Positions 12,880 to 25,599 are shown, counted from the stretch's first letter. The stretch is DNA of 64,000 bases from Galdieria partita (GCA_025991245.1 BQMJ01000036.1:1-64000); one strand, 5' to 3'. A program made the numbers and translations. Notes: generated by a model not told the origin, from the letters alone.

Positions 12880-14330
12880 GTTAACCAACCACAAGGTTCA
12901 AACCTAGTGGCTACAAAGTTACGACCAAAACAACCCAGGTTTAAACAGTATCCAAAAAAAGAAAAACTTTCTAGTCTATTCTCAAGATGTTTCTCGTTGA
13001 AACTCAAAAAAATTTTCATATACAGACTTTATCCACTTTGAAGCGGGTTGCATAATACAACTATTTAGCTCCTGTTCTCAACCAATAAGTTCTAATGAAA
13101 GAACGTTTGGAAGAGCTTAGAAAGGAGGTGGTATGAAAGGGTGCCTTTAAAAGGTACAAACTATATCGTTTCTTGTATAATTGTAGAGAAATTTCCAAAA
13201 GAACCTGAAACTAGAGAGTTAAAAGACTGTTGAAGCTCTATTCTTTTTGTGTTAGGGAATTGTATGGTTGGAATTCGTTTACAGACTGTCAGTAAAAAGT
13301 TTGAGTTGAATCAGACTCACTGTTGTACCCGATAATTCAGGTTTCTTAACCAAGTGAAAGTAACGAGAAAGCAACTGAAGATTTGGTAGCATTGGATTCG
13401 ACTTGTTGTTGACAAGGAGTTTTTCTTTGATCTCACAAGCCCAAACAGAACACGTTGAGTTTTAAGATGGTTAGCTTCCACATTGTTTGAATTGTAAACA
13501 CTTGGTTAACGTTTTGTGAATCGAACGTTTTCAACAATTCCAGCTATACCTGTGGTTGGGTTAAGTAAGGACTCCAAAAGAGTGCTGATTACAGTTGTCA
13601 AGAAGGAAGTTTGTCCCGTACCCTAGAATGCTATCATAGAAGACTGTAGTGAGGAATGTGAATCAATCCTTATGTTGCTGAATAAAAATTCTACCTTGCG
13701 TTTTATTTTTGTGAAACAAGGATCAAGAATTCCTAGACATATGGACGGTAACTAGTACTAGCAACTTTTACTGAGATTTTCTGGAAGATGTACTTTGAAG
13801 CAGACGGTGACTTTAGCAAAGTCAACGATAGTATATAGTGGCACAAAATTCAGCAGTCAACAACCGACCATCCTGAAAGGATTCCAAGAATAGATAAGCC
13901 CAAATGAGTTGTACAGTCGTTGCTTCCAAAGATAAAATCTTTTTGCTCTAACAAAACTTGTAGAATGCCACAAGGGAAGAGATCAACAACAACTCAATGA
14001 GATACTTTTAAAGTATACAAAGTACTTTAACAAGACACGAAGCAAGGTTTCAAGTTACCAATTCGACTTGAATTTCCATTCTCATCTCACAGTTACTCTG
14101 AAAACAACTCATCAAATCTACAACAATTTTGTTAGAAACTTCAGTGTCTCGACAAAACTAAAATTCTGACAGTATCCAAAAATATTTCAAAACGTAAAGC
14201 CAAATCCACTTGTTCAACCTTTGAAACTTAGGTTCCCAAAGAAGGAGACGTAAAGATTTCAATACTCATAGCTCAGAATTGTGAACATCATACTATCAAT
14301 GACTTTCGATTGAGACTTCTTTCTTGCAGC
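12880..14330. repeat. Subtelomeric repeat R, diverged copy 3
   Basis: A diverged relative of repeat R. Its left part carries TTTTCATATACAGACTTTATCCACTTTGAAGCGGG-TGC, which parallels the TTTTCATAAAAAGG...TTTATCCACTTCAAAACAGGTGG segment near 9030. Its right part, at about 14005-14160, parallels 10190-10330 (TAC-AAGTACTTTAACAAGACACGAAGC; CTCATCAAATCTACAAC). Identity is low and boundaries are approximate. It lies upstream of the type-A NTPase-nuclease gene at 15.9 kb. Confidence 0.45.
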
Positions 14331-15953
14331 GAGTAACGAAAGTCGCAAGCTCTGATAAATTGGTGTGTTCCATTGCCGCTTTCATAAAGTGAAGAAAGAT
14401 TTTGAACTCAAAGATAACTTTGCACGATATCACTTTGAGTAGTTGAGGTATTTTCAGCCAGTCGTTCAAAGTTCACATATATTCGACAATGTTCGATTAG
14501 ATAGGTGAAGTATCCTCAAGGATAGATGTCAAAAGTAGACAAAGTGTGACCCTTCAAAGGAAGCATTGAGTTGAACAGATTCTTTCTCTTGTCTGTATTA
14601 AATAACAACCTTTGATGTGTGATACTGTGAAGATTCTCTTGTAGACATTTGAACTTCCTTTAGTCTAGTGGAGGTCTATATAGTCTGGTTGGTGGAGAAA
14701 AGACAAGCAATGGAATAGTTTAACCTGAAAAAGTGGAAAACAAGTATTAAAATCTCAGAGTATCTAAATTTTCCCTATCCGGAAGTACTGTTGATTTCAG
14801 AATATCTTTCAAGTCAATGAAAGAAATTATTCAATCATTAAATATGTTTCTCAAGAAGTCACCTCAAGTTCATATATTCTTTCTCTAAGCAACTCCATTT
14901 CAATGTTCCACAGGAAACAAAGAAACCCTAGATTTCTTTTTTGAATTCTCAAACGTAGTTGTAACACAAATTATACAAACTATACAACTCTATAAATTGC
15001 AAAACTTGTTTTTCACTATTGAGACAAAATTGGAAGGTCGCGTTGGTTGATGACACAATTTGATTGAAGATCGTCAATTGATTCTCAAAGGATGATTAGT
15101 GAAACGTCTTTAAATATGTCCAGAGAGTTTGTTAGATACGAAAAAGTAGCTTGTCTTGAAACGACTCAAAGCAACAATTAGGTTTGCTAGCAGTTGGAAT
15201 GTAGATCTCAACTAAATTTGTAATATAGCGATAGGCTTCATGAAGACATACAGTGTCATTGACTGTTCAAATTGAAGTATATACAACTATAGTTCGTCTT
15301 TTTCACTTTCACAAGAGTCTCTCAATAGACAAGAGTTGACATATGGAAATTGCAAACTATTCAACAAACACATGACATAGTTGAGAATCTGCTTGGATCA
15401 CTGCAAAATATGTTCAAAGCGGATTTTCAACCCTATTTCACAAGACTCTGCATAACAATTCCCTAATAAAACTACTTTCAAACAACACCCAATTAAACTA
15501 CGTTGACTGCTCAAATGAATTCAAAGAGAGGTAAAAACTCGACTTGTAGAACCTAAAGAAAGTCCTCCGAACTGAAAATGCCAACAACAAAATTAGAAGC
15601 AAACTTTATACCCAAAGTGATTATCACATTAAAAGAAACAAGCAAACAAACTATCTACTCAAGACGACAAAGTTTCACAAATATGTTTTGTTTGTTGAAT
15701 TTACACAATGTTCTGGAAGTGAGTCAATTAATTATTTGTCCACTGTGAAAACAAATAACTATGTCACAGGGGAAACAACAGAGTCAATTGCAAGTAGGAC
15801 TATACTATAAGCTCTCATACCTAGCCCATACACTACTCTTATAAAACAGCTTAAACTTTCTTCAAGAACTTTTTGTTGCACTGAAATTATTCCATCAGTT
15901 GGACTATTGTTGTGTGCTTTGGTTATTTGTTGTGGTTGCTGCGAGTTTACAGA
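14331..15953. other. Intergenic region upstream of type-A gene
   Basis: About 1.6 kb with no open frame worth reporting and no recognised repeat. The last 150 bp before the ATG at 15954 presumably contain its promoter, but no specific motif can be assigned. Confidence 0.4.
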
Positions 15954-18593
15954 ATGAACACTATTCGTGTTGAAAGTATCAAATTTCCCCTTGTCAATAG
16001 AGAATCAGCGGTATTTCAAGCTCTAGAAAGTTTCCTATCATCGTACCCTTTGAGACAAGACGGTACATCGACAATTCCTCGACCTCACGTAAGCTACGCT
16101 CCGCAAATGTATGGGAGTGGCAAAAGCACGTTTGGTCAACAATTCCAAAAGCTCCTTTCAATCAGCAAAGAGAACTTGTTGCAATATTTAAAAACTTTTG
16201 TTTGCTTACCTGGCTTTGGAAAGGGAGAAAATGTAGGAGAACGTGCTCTACACGCTTTGTTAAACGAGACTTTATATGTTGCGTTGAATCTTCCCAAAGT
16301 ACCGAGAGGAACACGTTTTGAAGATACGCTTGTTGAGTGGATAAGCAAGGAGGCACTTGCCGAGTTTCCAAACGGTGCAGATTTACTTTCTCAAGTTCTT
16401 TCCTATATTGGTAGTCCAAAGGAATGGTTTCAGAAACTCTTACAAGTCACCAAGAAACGTTATTTATATCTGTTTATTGATGAAATTGGAGCTTTGGAAG
16501 GAGACAAATTCACTATGTTTAAGGATTTGATGGTTACACAAAGAGGAAATCGAGTGCACAACGTCTGTTGTTCTTTTTTTGGAGTCTTAAAAATTTTACG
16601 TCAACCTTTTGTAATTTGTGTTTTGGCAGGGAGATCAGATGCTGTCGTAACTAGTCAACGAGATGCCCTTACTTCCCCAGTCATTTTATCCTTTCTTCGT
16701 TTAGATCCTTTTTCAGAAGCAACTGTCAAGTACTTTATACAAAATACCACCTATGACAATGAACCTATTCTAAAAATATTATTTCCTAGTCATCCTGAGG
16801 GACACGATTGGTTCTTCAAACAAGTATATAATTATACTGGTGGTGTTCCTTACCATGTTGTTCATGTTTTAAATGAATTGGGAAACAAATGTGAACGTTG
16901 GAATAGTTTTTGTGATCTTTCAGAGGATCAAATGAAAGAGAAAATCGAGAAAATTGCTCCGAAATCTTCTCTCTTAGTAACTCTTTCTCGTATGACACCC
17001 AAATCAATGATTGTTTTTTCTTCAATGCTTCTTGCGAGTATATTTTAATTTCGTATTCCAATGAGAGAGACTCTGTTTGGTGGTTTAGGAACAGGAAGCC
17101 ATTCTGAATATGTTTTGGATATTGCCAACTATTTGGGTTTTTATTATGTGAGTTGCTCGAGAAACGAACAAGACGAAGCAAGCAGGACACCCTTTGGATT
17201 CAGAAAGGAAACATTTTTCAAGTTGGTTTTTCCAAAGATTGTACTAAAGCATATTCAATCGCGATATTGGACTATTCCTCCTGTTCGTTTTATTTGTAGT
17301 TTGTTTTCATCAATCAGTCGATTGGATTCACCTTCCAGTCGTGGTTTCAAATTTGAAATTATATTTACTCTTATTCTTTATGTTCGATGGTGTTTCTGTT
17401 CCAAACTAGGAGAATTGAGTATATTTCGACATAGTTTTGTCGAACATATATCAATAGAATCTACTGAAACCATTGGCAGCTTAAAAGTGGATCTTATTCC
17501 CAAGTATGTTCCAGCATTTAGTTCGACAGTGAGTAGAATCCATAGTGCTAGAGAAGAAACTTACCATGTCACTGCTTGGAAACCATTTTTTGAAACGTAT
17601 TTATCAAAAGATGGAATATTTGTTCCCATTCGACAAAATTCCAATGGACCTGATGTTCTTATTCGAGTCACCGATATGAAAGACAATTCTTTCCTTGTTA
17701 GTCAAGGTGAATCTTCTTCAGAGCAAACGCCTATGGAGACTGAAACCACCAAGAAGAGAGTATATTTGATAGGCATTGCATTGAAATGTTTTCAATTGTC
17801 AAGTTCTGGTGTTGGACGTTCAATGATTAAGTCAGAAGTTGCTAAATTTTTACATCCAGTGGCGTCACAGCTTGAATTGGAACAGAATGATTTAACAGCC
17901 ATTCAGTTGATTGTAAGCAACAAGTATACTGAAGAAGTTTCCAGACAATTTCGTGATAATCAGAATTGGATATTGAATAGTGGAGTTTATTATGAAGACA
18001 ATAATAATAATATTGTTTACAGTTCTATCAACTCTGAAAGACAACCACAGAATATACGAAAAGAATGGTTATGGATACCTCCTCATTGTCAAGTTGTAGT
18101 ATGTTCAACTACATCTTTGCAAACCTTTTTAGGTCGCAAGGCTAGCGAAGAACTTAAAAGAGTGTTTGCAGACAATCCTGGATGGTTGGAACAACTGAAA
18201 CCACTTTATGATTTGTTGAGCAATTCGTTTGTAGATTTATTAAGACGTATTCCATTTGAAGAAACTGAAAGGAATAGTGGAAGGATGGAAAGAAGAAATA
18301 CTCGTCCAAGTATGAATGTGACGCAAATGGAAGATACAAGAGGAGAATCAACTATTTCTGCACCGATCTCAGTACAACAAGTTTCTTTTAATGCTGAAAG
18401 AGAGCAAACACCCATGCCAGCTGTGAATATTGGACAAAATATGCATGTACCAACACAATCCTCTAGAGACTTTGATTGGAAAAAGTTCTTAATCGAAAAT
18501 GCATTGATTCCTGAAGAGTATGCTGTCGATATGCGACTCTGTTGCATAGTGTTGTTGGAAATAATCAAAGCAAGATCGATGAAAAATGACTGA
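15954..18593 (+). pseudogene. Type-A Crinkler/RHS-like NTPase-nuclease gene, copy A
   Basis: The family couples a P-loop ATPase to a restriction-endonuclease-fold domain; such proteins are known as Crinkler/CR effectors or RHS proteins in protists, algae and oomycetes. The ATPase part lies at about 16060-16900, with a Walker A-like GSGKSTFGQQF, a Walker B-like LFIDEIG, and a VLAGRS strand typical of the family. The nuclease part lies at about 17590-17960, with a GIFVP...GPDVLI segment then an IGIALK strand, the usual D...xxK layout. A short helical SAM-like segment (FDWKKFLIENA) closes the protein. The first ATG in frame is at 15954; a GTG 42 bp upstream is also open. As it stands the gene appears interrupted about once, so it is listed as a probable young fossil: all parts are recognisable and decay is slight. 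A more decayed paralogue lies at 25.9-28.3 kb. Confidence 0.65.
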
Positions 18594-18996
18594 GAATCAT
18601 TCGAGTACACGAAGACCATCTCTTCTATATACTAGCAGCATTACGAGTTGATGAATTTGCGAACAACAGTCAATAACTTTGATACTTTACTTTTTGGTGA
18701 ATCGAACTCTACATTTTGTCGTTCATTACTTGTCGAAACCCAATGTTGAGTCATCTTGAAATATTATCGTTTTAAATTTGCATCGTTGAAAGACTAGTAA
18801 AATTATCGTTCTTTCCTTCTATACAAAAAGAATCTACAGAAATACTGTAAAGAACAAACAGTCAGCAAATGTACAGTAGACACTATACTCTTCTTTGCAG
18901 ACGACAATGAAATTATAACATTACGTACAAGAGCCGGAAGTCTATTCAAGCAGCGACTTGTGCAGGAAAAAAGGGGGATCTTTTGGAAAGGCGTCT
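18594..18996. other. Intergenic, 3' of type-A gene
   Basis: About 400 bp between the type-A gene and the next repeat R copy. It is AT-rich and no gene, RNA or repeat landmark is seen. Confidence 0.4.
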
Positions 18997-20217
18997 ATCT
19001 AGTGAGATAGACTCACCTTTGTCACTTACCTCGGAGATTTACTGGTTTCAAGTGATTTTGAGAACACTGAGCTCTAGTTGATAGGAATCATTTCAAGAGA
19101 GTATTATGTGCTGCTTTCACGAAGAAAAGCGTGTTTTCCGTAACTTGGAACGATTAGGTGTGTAGTCACCAAGTTGTCATAGAGAAATTTCGGCAAGTAG
19201 AGTGAACACTTGTGCTGATCAATGTCTATCTGACCTGTTTGCAACTTGAAAGATTGTGAGTTTTGTGTTACCAATATCAAGTTCTTTTCAGACTTTTGCA
19301 GTTTTGAGTTTATACACTCTGGTTGAGTATTTCTATTATCAACAAAACGTTTAAGTACACGTTGGAAGTGACACAAGAATATAATTTGTATTTTACCTAC
19401 AAGTATGTTGATAAAGAATCCAGTCAAGTTTCTCAAACTGCTTGAGTACATAGACCAAGTATCGCATATTCTACTTTGTATAATTCAACTGCGAAAATAA
19501 AGAATCATTTGTTGACTCTTTCTATTTTGTATAAAATCTACATATGAAAACTATTCATATAGCATAGCGTCACGACTCACATAGTAAGTATCGTTGCAAA
19601 AACCTTGCCTTGTTTGTCCCTTGCAACAACAATCAAAAACACAGACACTCAGCCCGTCACTCTCTTTGAACCGAGCAAAGTTTCAAACAGTCTATGTTTC
19701 ACAAAACTCAACAATCTACCAGGGAAAATTCTAGAAACACTCGAGCACTCCAAAGGTGGAGAAACATACCCAAATTGTCAAGGTTGGCTTTCCAAGACAA
19801 AGAATTGCCTACACTAGTTAAACCAACATAGAGAAGCAAAAGGGGAAGAAAGCAGCAACTCAGAAACTTTTCAACTATACCCAGAATACTTGAACACGCT
19901 ATGTAGTACCACGACTCTCTAGTTTCCTCAGAGCTTCTCTGATAAACAACACAGACGGATCTACAAAAGTTCTATTGAAACCCCACTCTCACGAAAACTT
20001 TCAAACTTGGCTATTCTCCATATTCTAAAAAGCAATGCCAAAACTCAAAATTGCTAAAAAATCTGTTTTATAATTTGGAAACATATAAACTGGTCAAGCA
20101 CTCAAACATTCATAAAGCTTTATATTATTCACGGTCAACTAGCTCATATCATATAGTGCCACTTTGGTGATTTCTTCAAGTAGGTCAATAGAAGGTTGAA
20201 AGCTGCCATCATCACTC
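18997..20217. repeat. Subtelomeric repeat R, part b, copy 4
   Basis: Near-full-length direct copy of 9338-10572, in the same order and orientation, from TAGTGAGATAGACTCACC to GTTGAAAGCTGCCATCATCAC. The two copies differ by scattered substitutions and small indels. The whole type-B NTPase-nuclease gene starts about 150 bp after its 3' end, so the repeat, or sequence just beyond it, probably supplies that gene's upstream region. Confidence 0.85.
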
Positions 20218-20365
20218 CGCCAACTCAAACATATTTAGTTAAACTTTGTGAAACTTGTAGATTTTCTTTGTTTGCAGACAACAAGTCAGTTACAATTGCT
20301 TTAGAGCCAATCAATCATGGCGATGGACTTTGTCTGAGCCCACATTGTTATTTTGAGATTGTTGG

Positions 20366-22773
20366 ATGGTTGCAATGCTTGTGGGTTGCTTTGCTTTTTC
20401 GTTTCATTCTACATGTCTTTCCCCAGCCAATGTTCAGTATCCATTCCAAACTAAGGTGTTTTGTGGAACCAAAGAGTGTCATTTATGGAGTAGAAATTTT
20501 ACAAAACCGTTGCCTTGTTTTGACAAGAAACGTCCCGGTTTTGGTTGTCGAAGAGTTGTTCTTGCTTCAGTCATAAATGGTCGTGGCAGAGACAGTAAAA
20601 GATATATTGACTTTAGAGAGATATTTGTACAAGACGATGTTAAAATTGACGAAAAGTTTAGCAATATGTGGTTGACAAACCTACCTGATCTTCGGCAAGA
20701 GTGTTTGTTCAAAACTGTCGCGTCAGTTATTGGAGAGAAGGTACAAGTAGGAGGTAAAGTTTTCAAAGTTGGGAAAGAAACTTTTAAAGAGATAGCACCG
20801 TTGCTTGTTCCCAAGCAGTTTCCCAAAGATTTCCCAGTGGAAAAAAGTGCTGGGAAAATCTCCAGAATCTTTCTGAGAGAAGAGTTTATCAAGAGGTGGA
20901 ATAGACACATTGAAAGTCTTGATGCAAAAGGTAGCAGTCTTCCACCCCAGCAGATCATAGTTTCTGCAGCAAGTGGTCTAGGAAAAAGTGTAGATCTCTA
21001 CTTGGCCGCTGTTTTCTCACGGTATTGCAGGATGCCACTGCAATATATTGGAAGCGCAGAGGCCTGGTTAGGAGAAAGTACCGAATTCTCTGTAGTACTG
21101 TTGCTTTACTTGAAGATGTTGCTGTTTATGAATGCAGATATTGCAGATGACTTGCCAGAATTCGTTTCATCTCGATATAGTTCTTTGAATGATGCTCCCC
21201 TTAAGTGTGTCATTTATTTTGCCATGAAAGAGAATAACGTATCACTTGCTTCAGAAATTCGTCGCTTTATGATGCTGCTTGCACCGCGCAATATGTTGAT
21301 AGTAGATGAGCATAATGCGTTGTGGAGCGAGTTTGGCAATAAAACAAACAAGTGGCCAAATTTCTTTCGCCTTTATACCAAATTGGCAATGATGAATACA
21401 GTAAGTAATGGCTCTTTCTTGTTTTATAATAACTTTTTCATTTACTTGAATAGCCTTATTGTGGTGTTCTTCTTGCAGGTTCACAGCATCATCAATTTGA
21501 AGATAATTTGCCTAGTGGTTCTGGAAATATCAAACACTATTTGGAGCCGCTAAGTTTCAAAGAGTTTGACTTGTGGCAAGATTTACCTGATTATCCACCC
21601 ATTCTTCGTCAACATTCAGACGAAATGGTCGAACTTACTGGGTTGGTGCCTAGAATGATAGCCAAAATGGTAAATCTTGCCAAAACTCGTCCTGATGCTA
21701 ATTTCGAAACTCTAAAGACACGCTTATCCTCGAATTTATATTCTGAAATGACAAGAAGCCACAATGACTATCTTGATGGACTTAGGTCTGAAAGAGAAAA
21801 GAGCGGATTTGATTCTATGCTTTATAAGCTATTCATGGATAGGAATAAACCCAATATTACGGTTGCAGACGGAGCATATCGAGATCGAGGTTTATTAGTT
21901 GTGGTTGACGAAGTCTACTTACGCTTTTATAACAGCGTTGCACGTGACATCTTGTTATCCTCTTTCCTTGAAAGATATGCTTCTGAGAATTACTTGGCTG
22001 AATTGTTTAAACGTTATCGAAGTGATCCGGGCACAAGAGGGCAAACTTTTGAAAGATTATTCTTTTTGTGGTTCATCAATAGAACAGAAGAAGTGACTAT
22101 CCGTTCCGATAGCAAACCCTATAGGAACTTGAGTTTATCTTGTAATAGTTGGGTTCGGTTGGTTGGAGATGAATTTGATCCTCCCATGAACAAGTTTACT
22201 CATTCCTGTTGGATATTACTGGAAGAACGACATCCTCGATTTGACTATATTTTTGTGGATATTGTGAATTCTCAATGGCATATATACTTTTTTCAAGTAT
22301 CGATATCTTCATTTTATAGTCATAATCGTGACTCTGCTGCTATCGAAAACTCCTTTTTGCCACCTTCTTTCAAGAAAGATGCATGGAATACTTCAGAATC
22401 GGCGAACTTATCAACTAGTAGGTCAAAGAGCAAACAAAAATCAATGGCAAGTTCCCAAAGTGGCCAAAAACGTAATAAGAACGGGAGACGAGTAAGAGTA
22501 ACAGATAAGCCTCAGTTACTAAGCTTAATTGGTTTGATTCTGAATGAAGAGTTTACCATCACGTTAGAAGAAGATGATTCTGGAAGGATTGTAGATTTTC
22601 GTTTATTGGATTCCAAAGGTGTTGATTGGCGACACTGCATAAGTATTGTCTATGTTACTCCATTACCATTTAAGGAGGCCAAAGGTAGTTTATCAGTACC
22701 AGACTATATTGAGTTTCTTTGTAGTGAAGGCTTTTCTGAGAGATTTCGAGTTTTGTTGGAAAAGGAAAAGTGA
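20366..22773 (+). CDS. Type-B RHS/Crinkler-like NTPase-nuclease protein
   Basis: Two exons, 20366-21400 and 21454-22773, flank a 53-nt GTAAGT...TAG intron and give about 784 residues. The P-loop ATPase shows a Walker A-like SAASGLGKSVDLYL (about residue 197) and a LIVDEHNALWS strand resembling the family's VDxHNAL motif. After the splice come LLAGSQHHQFEDNLPSGSG and the family's LxxLSxxEF-like segment. The C-terminal half has a helix GQTFERLFFLWF, then DYIFVDI...WHIYFFQVS, matching the D...QxK-like strand of the restriction-endonuclease fold. A Lys/Ser-rich linker and a last conserved block (EDDSGRIVDFRLLDSKGVDWR) follow. The gene looks whole. Its first 75 residues (hydrophobic MVAMLVGCFAFSF, then Arg/Lys-rich ending in VVLAS) resemble a targeting presequence; this is inference. 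The family is often linked to genomic conflict, but no function here is shown. Confidence 0.7.
21401..21453 (+). other. Intron of the type-B gene
   Basis: 53-nt intron, donor GTAAGT and acceptor GAATAG, phase 0. Removing it lets the NTPase reading continue from ...MMNT into PYCGVLLAGSQ with no break. Its size matches the introns of the core genes to the right, which suggests that this subtelomeric gene is processed by the host spliceosome. Confidence 0.75.
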
Positions 22774-22880
22774 TGTTTTACGATCCTTTGATGGAAGCAG
22801 AGTTGTTTTGAGCTTTACGATTTACAAAGACTATGATAAATGATATGTTTTAATATTTTATTTGCTTGACTGGCAAGCCA

Positions 22881-23242
22881 ATGATGAATCATTGTGGAAG
22901 CAGAAAGTCTGATATGGATGATTGGTTTACAATAATAGAAGATGTACATATCCTAAACAAAGTCATTTTTAGCACTTTGGATGAAAATCAACACACAACC
23001 TCAATTTCAAGTACCCAGCTTTGGAGAGCGTCTTTATTGGGTATCTCCAGTTGTATAGAATCACATTGTTTCAAACTTGGAGACATGCTTTTCAGCCAAA
23101 CGATCATTCAGAAAGTATTCAGGAAGCTCTTAAAGTCTGTCAGATAAATGATTCTTTGCTAATGAAATTGTTGGAGGAGAAATCATCGATCACAAAGAGA
23201 ATCAAGCACCTGTTAGCAAAGACACAGAAGTTGTCATTTTGA
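22881..23242 (+). CDS. Small spliced hypothetical protein (~97 aa)
   Basis: Two short frames join in phase through a 68-nt intron (22944-23011, GTACAT...TTCAAG). Exon 1 is 22881-22943 (MMNHCGSRKSDMDDWFTIIED) and exon 2 is 23012-23242 (starting YPALESVFIGYLQLYR). The product is predicted to be nearly all helical and basic at its C-terminus (KRIKHLLAKTQKLSF). A LYR-like tripeptide followed by F-x-W-R-x-F is present, but the match to the LYR family is too weak to claim. It lies 107 bp after the whole type-B gene on the same strand. No function is assigned. It could also be a chance pairing of frames, since the donor is not a strong consensus. Confidence 0.4.
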
Positions 23243-23289
23243 AGACAATTATGTTGATAAAAAACAAATATTCATCTTTTAAATCAACT

Positions 23290-24010
23290 TATTTACAGAA
23301 CAAGTGTTTCATAATCCATAGAGTATATAACTGAATTGCAAAGAAATGCAGGATCAATTATTGACTCTATCTACTTTGTCAGCCCGTCTAGGAAAACTCT
23401 CAATGACATCATATTATTGAAAATCACATAATAAGTAACAATATAAAGACAACGCTCCGTGAATTGATCTTGACAAATAAAACAATCCAACAACAGTCAA
23501 CAACATGTACTCTAGTTTCCATTACTCTCTATACACACTGAAAAAGTCTTGAAAACTTCAAAAATGGTACACTCCAAATATCAAAAGTCAAATATAGACA
23601 ATTCTGGAAAAGCTAAGAGCATTTGAATAGTAGTGAAACCTAACTGAGTTGTCAAGAGTTACTTCAAATCTTGTCTGCCCTAGTAAAACAGTCATATAGT
23701 GCAAGAATAGAGGAAAAGCAACAAATGAATGAGGTATTTTTAAAATACTTCCAAACTACTTGAACAAGACGTGAAACAAGCTAAAGTTGAAATTTAGCTA
23801 TGTTTCAATTGTCGCACTATCTTGTTGCCTCGACAACCTAAAGAAAAGTTTCCTAACGTTTACAAGAACTATCAAACTGTTTACATTTGCTACAAATGTA
23901 TTTCGACATCACATCAAGCAAACCAACAGAAATCGAGTTGTCCATGAAATTGACAGCTTGAAATATAGCGGCCTTGTGGACAAGTTGTGTCTTTGGGAGG
24001 ATGAATTATA
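23290..24010. repeat. Subtelomeric repeat R, part b, diverged copy 5
   Basis: Diverged from 18997-20217. ACTGAATTGCAAAGAAATGCAGGATCAATTATTGACTC at about 23332 parallels AACTGCGAAAATAAAGAATCATTTGTTGACTC at 19489, and the region near 23730-23900 parallels the right part of the same repeat. It lies directly upstream of a decayed type-B fragment (24.2-24.9 kb), repeating the repeat-then-gene order seen at 19-22.8 kb. Confidence 0.5.
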
Positions 24011-24239
24011 GTCCAATTTTCTATGAAATAGATTTACATCTTCCCTTCTTTTTATAATATCTCTAATCTTTCAAACTAAAAGTATTATTATAATGAATGA
24101 GGTAGACGTTATAATGCTCAGTATCTAAAAAAACTAGACAACGTTTTTCTTAAAATTTACATTTCAACATGAAATATTTCAATCATCGTTTGAGAATATA
24201 AATAACAAAGAAGTTCGTTCTATGTTATACTTGTGAAAA

Positions 24240-24915
24240 GGAAAAACCGTTTTCATCGTTATTAGGAAAATTCGCGATTTCAACACGTCGTCCACTTATA
24301 TTTGATCCACCAGTGAAGAAGTTGACTTGTTCCTGTTGGATATGATTGGCTAAACGATATCCTCGATTTCACTATATTAATGTCGACTTTGTTGGCACTC
24401 AGTGGCATGTATACTTGTTTCAAGTTTCAGTATCTTCATTCTACAATCATATTTATGGCTATGCTGCTATCGAAAATATCTTTTTGCCTCGTTCCCGCAA
24501 GGAAGATGCACCCAATAGCTCAGAGTCAGCTAATTTATCAATAAGTAGGACAGAAAGCGACCAAAACTCAACGAAACTTTCCAAAAGTTGCCAATGACGT
24601 AGTAAAAAGAGGAGTCGAGATAACTTGAAACAGAGAGAAGTAACAGACGATTCTCAGTTAAAGAGCATACTTTATTGGATATTGAATCAGGAATTCACAA
24701 TCATATTTCAAGAAGATGATTCCTGTGGCATTGTAGACTTCTGTTTATTGGATTCGGAAGGTGTTGATTGGCGAGTATGTGTAAGTATTGTTTATTTTAC
24801 TTCCTTCTCTTTTAGGGAGGCCAAAGACAGTTCTTTAGTTCCATTCTATGTCGAATTTGTTTGTAGAAAAGGATTCCCTGAAAGTTTTCGAGTTCTGTTG
24901 GAAGAATGGAAATGA
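24240..24915 (+). pseudogene. Type-B NTPase-nuclease fossil, C-terminal part only
   Basis: Fossil copy of the nuclease half of the type-B gene. It retains RFHYINVDF...WHVYLFQVSVSSFY, parallel to RFDYIFVDI...WHIYFFQVSISSFY. It also has the Ser/Lys-rich linker and the final EEFTI-like, EDDSxxIVDFxLLDSxGVDWR block. The NTPase half is absent. It appears broken about twice. Divergence from the whole copy at 20.4-22.8 kb is moderate, so it looks like an older duplicate of the same repeat-plus-gene unit. Confidence 0.7.
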
Positions 24916-25590
24916 TATTGTACAAACCATTGATAAGAGCAGCATTTCTCAAGTTTTATTATCTCACCAAAGGGTTGGGTTAAATAGATAATCTTGAATA
25001 TTGTATGTCGAGTAGCAAGTGTTTGCTTCATATTTTATATGAAGCGAAGATAAAGCTAGTGGTGATCCATTCTGAAAACAAGAAGCTGAATTAGATAAAC
25101 AATAAAAGCATCAGCAGCAGCTTTGATTAGAATCGATTTATACTATTATGAAAAAAGAAACTTTGGAAGAACGTGTGTCTTTATTTGGTTTAGCCAGCTC
25201 TACATAATTTTCGTTTGTACCAGATTCACTCAAACTAGAGACATGTAGTTATGAGCCAGAATATCAGGTAGAAAGTTTCCAGGATGCTTTTATATAAAGT
25301 CGGCTAGATATAAGAATCTTCAAGGATGAACCAAAGTATTGATGGAACAGCCTTTCTCTAAACTAAAAGTATTCCGAGGGCTTTGCTTATAAGGAAATAT
25401 ACTGAAACATTCTTATGTTCAAAGCAATAGTTAAAACGAGTCCAAATAGTTTAGTGACATATGCCAATTGCAATATGACTATATTCTATAAAGTCTATTT
25501 AGTACACTGTCACAACACATATGTCTCTTCTCAGTAGTGTTTTAAACCACAGAGATAGGAATCTGCTCTTTCTGAATCGTTGTTCTAAAA
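24916..25590. other. Gene-free spacer
   Basis: About 0.7 kb of AT-rich sequence between a type-B fossil and the next repeat R trace. The motif GAGTAGCAAGTGT at about 25009 recurs at about 28379, after the other fossil, as GAGTAGCAAGTGT. Otherwise nothing is recognisable. Confidence 0.4.
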
Positions 25591-25599
25591 TATGGTTTC

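Noticed and set aside
20196-20576. 126-codon frame overlapping the start of the type-B gene
   Set aside because: It is in a different frame from the recognisable NTPase and contains part of the repeat R tail; judged a shadow.
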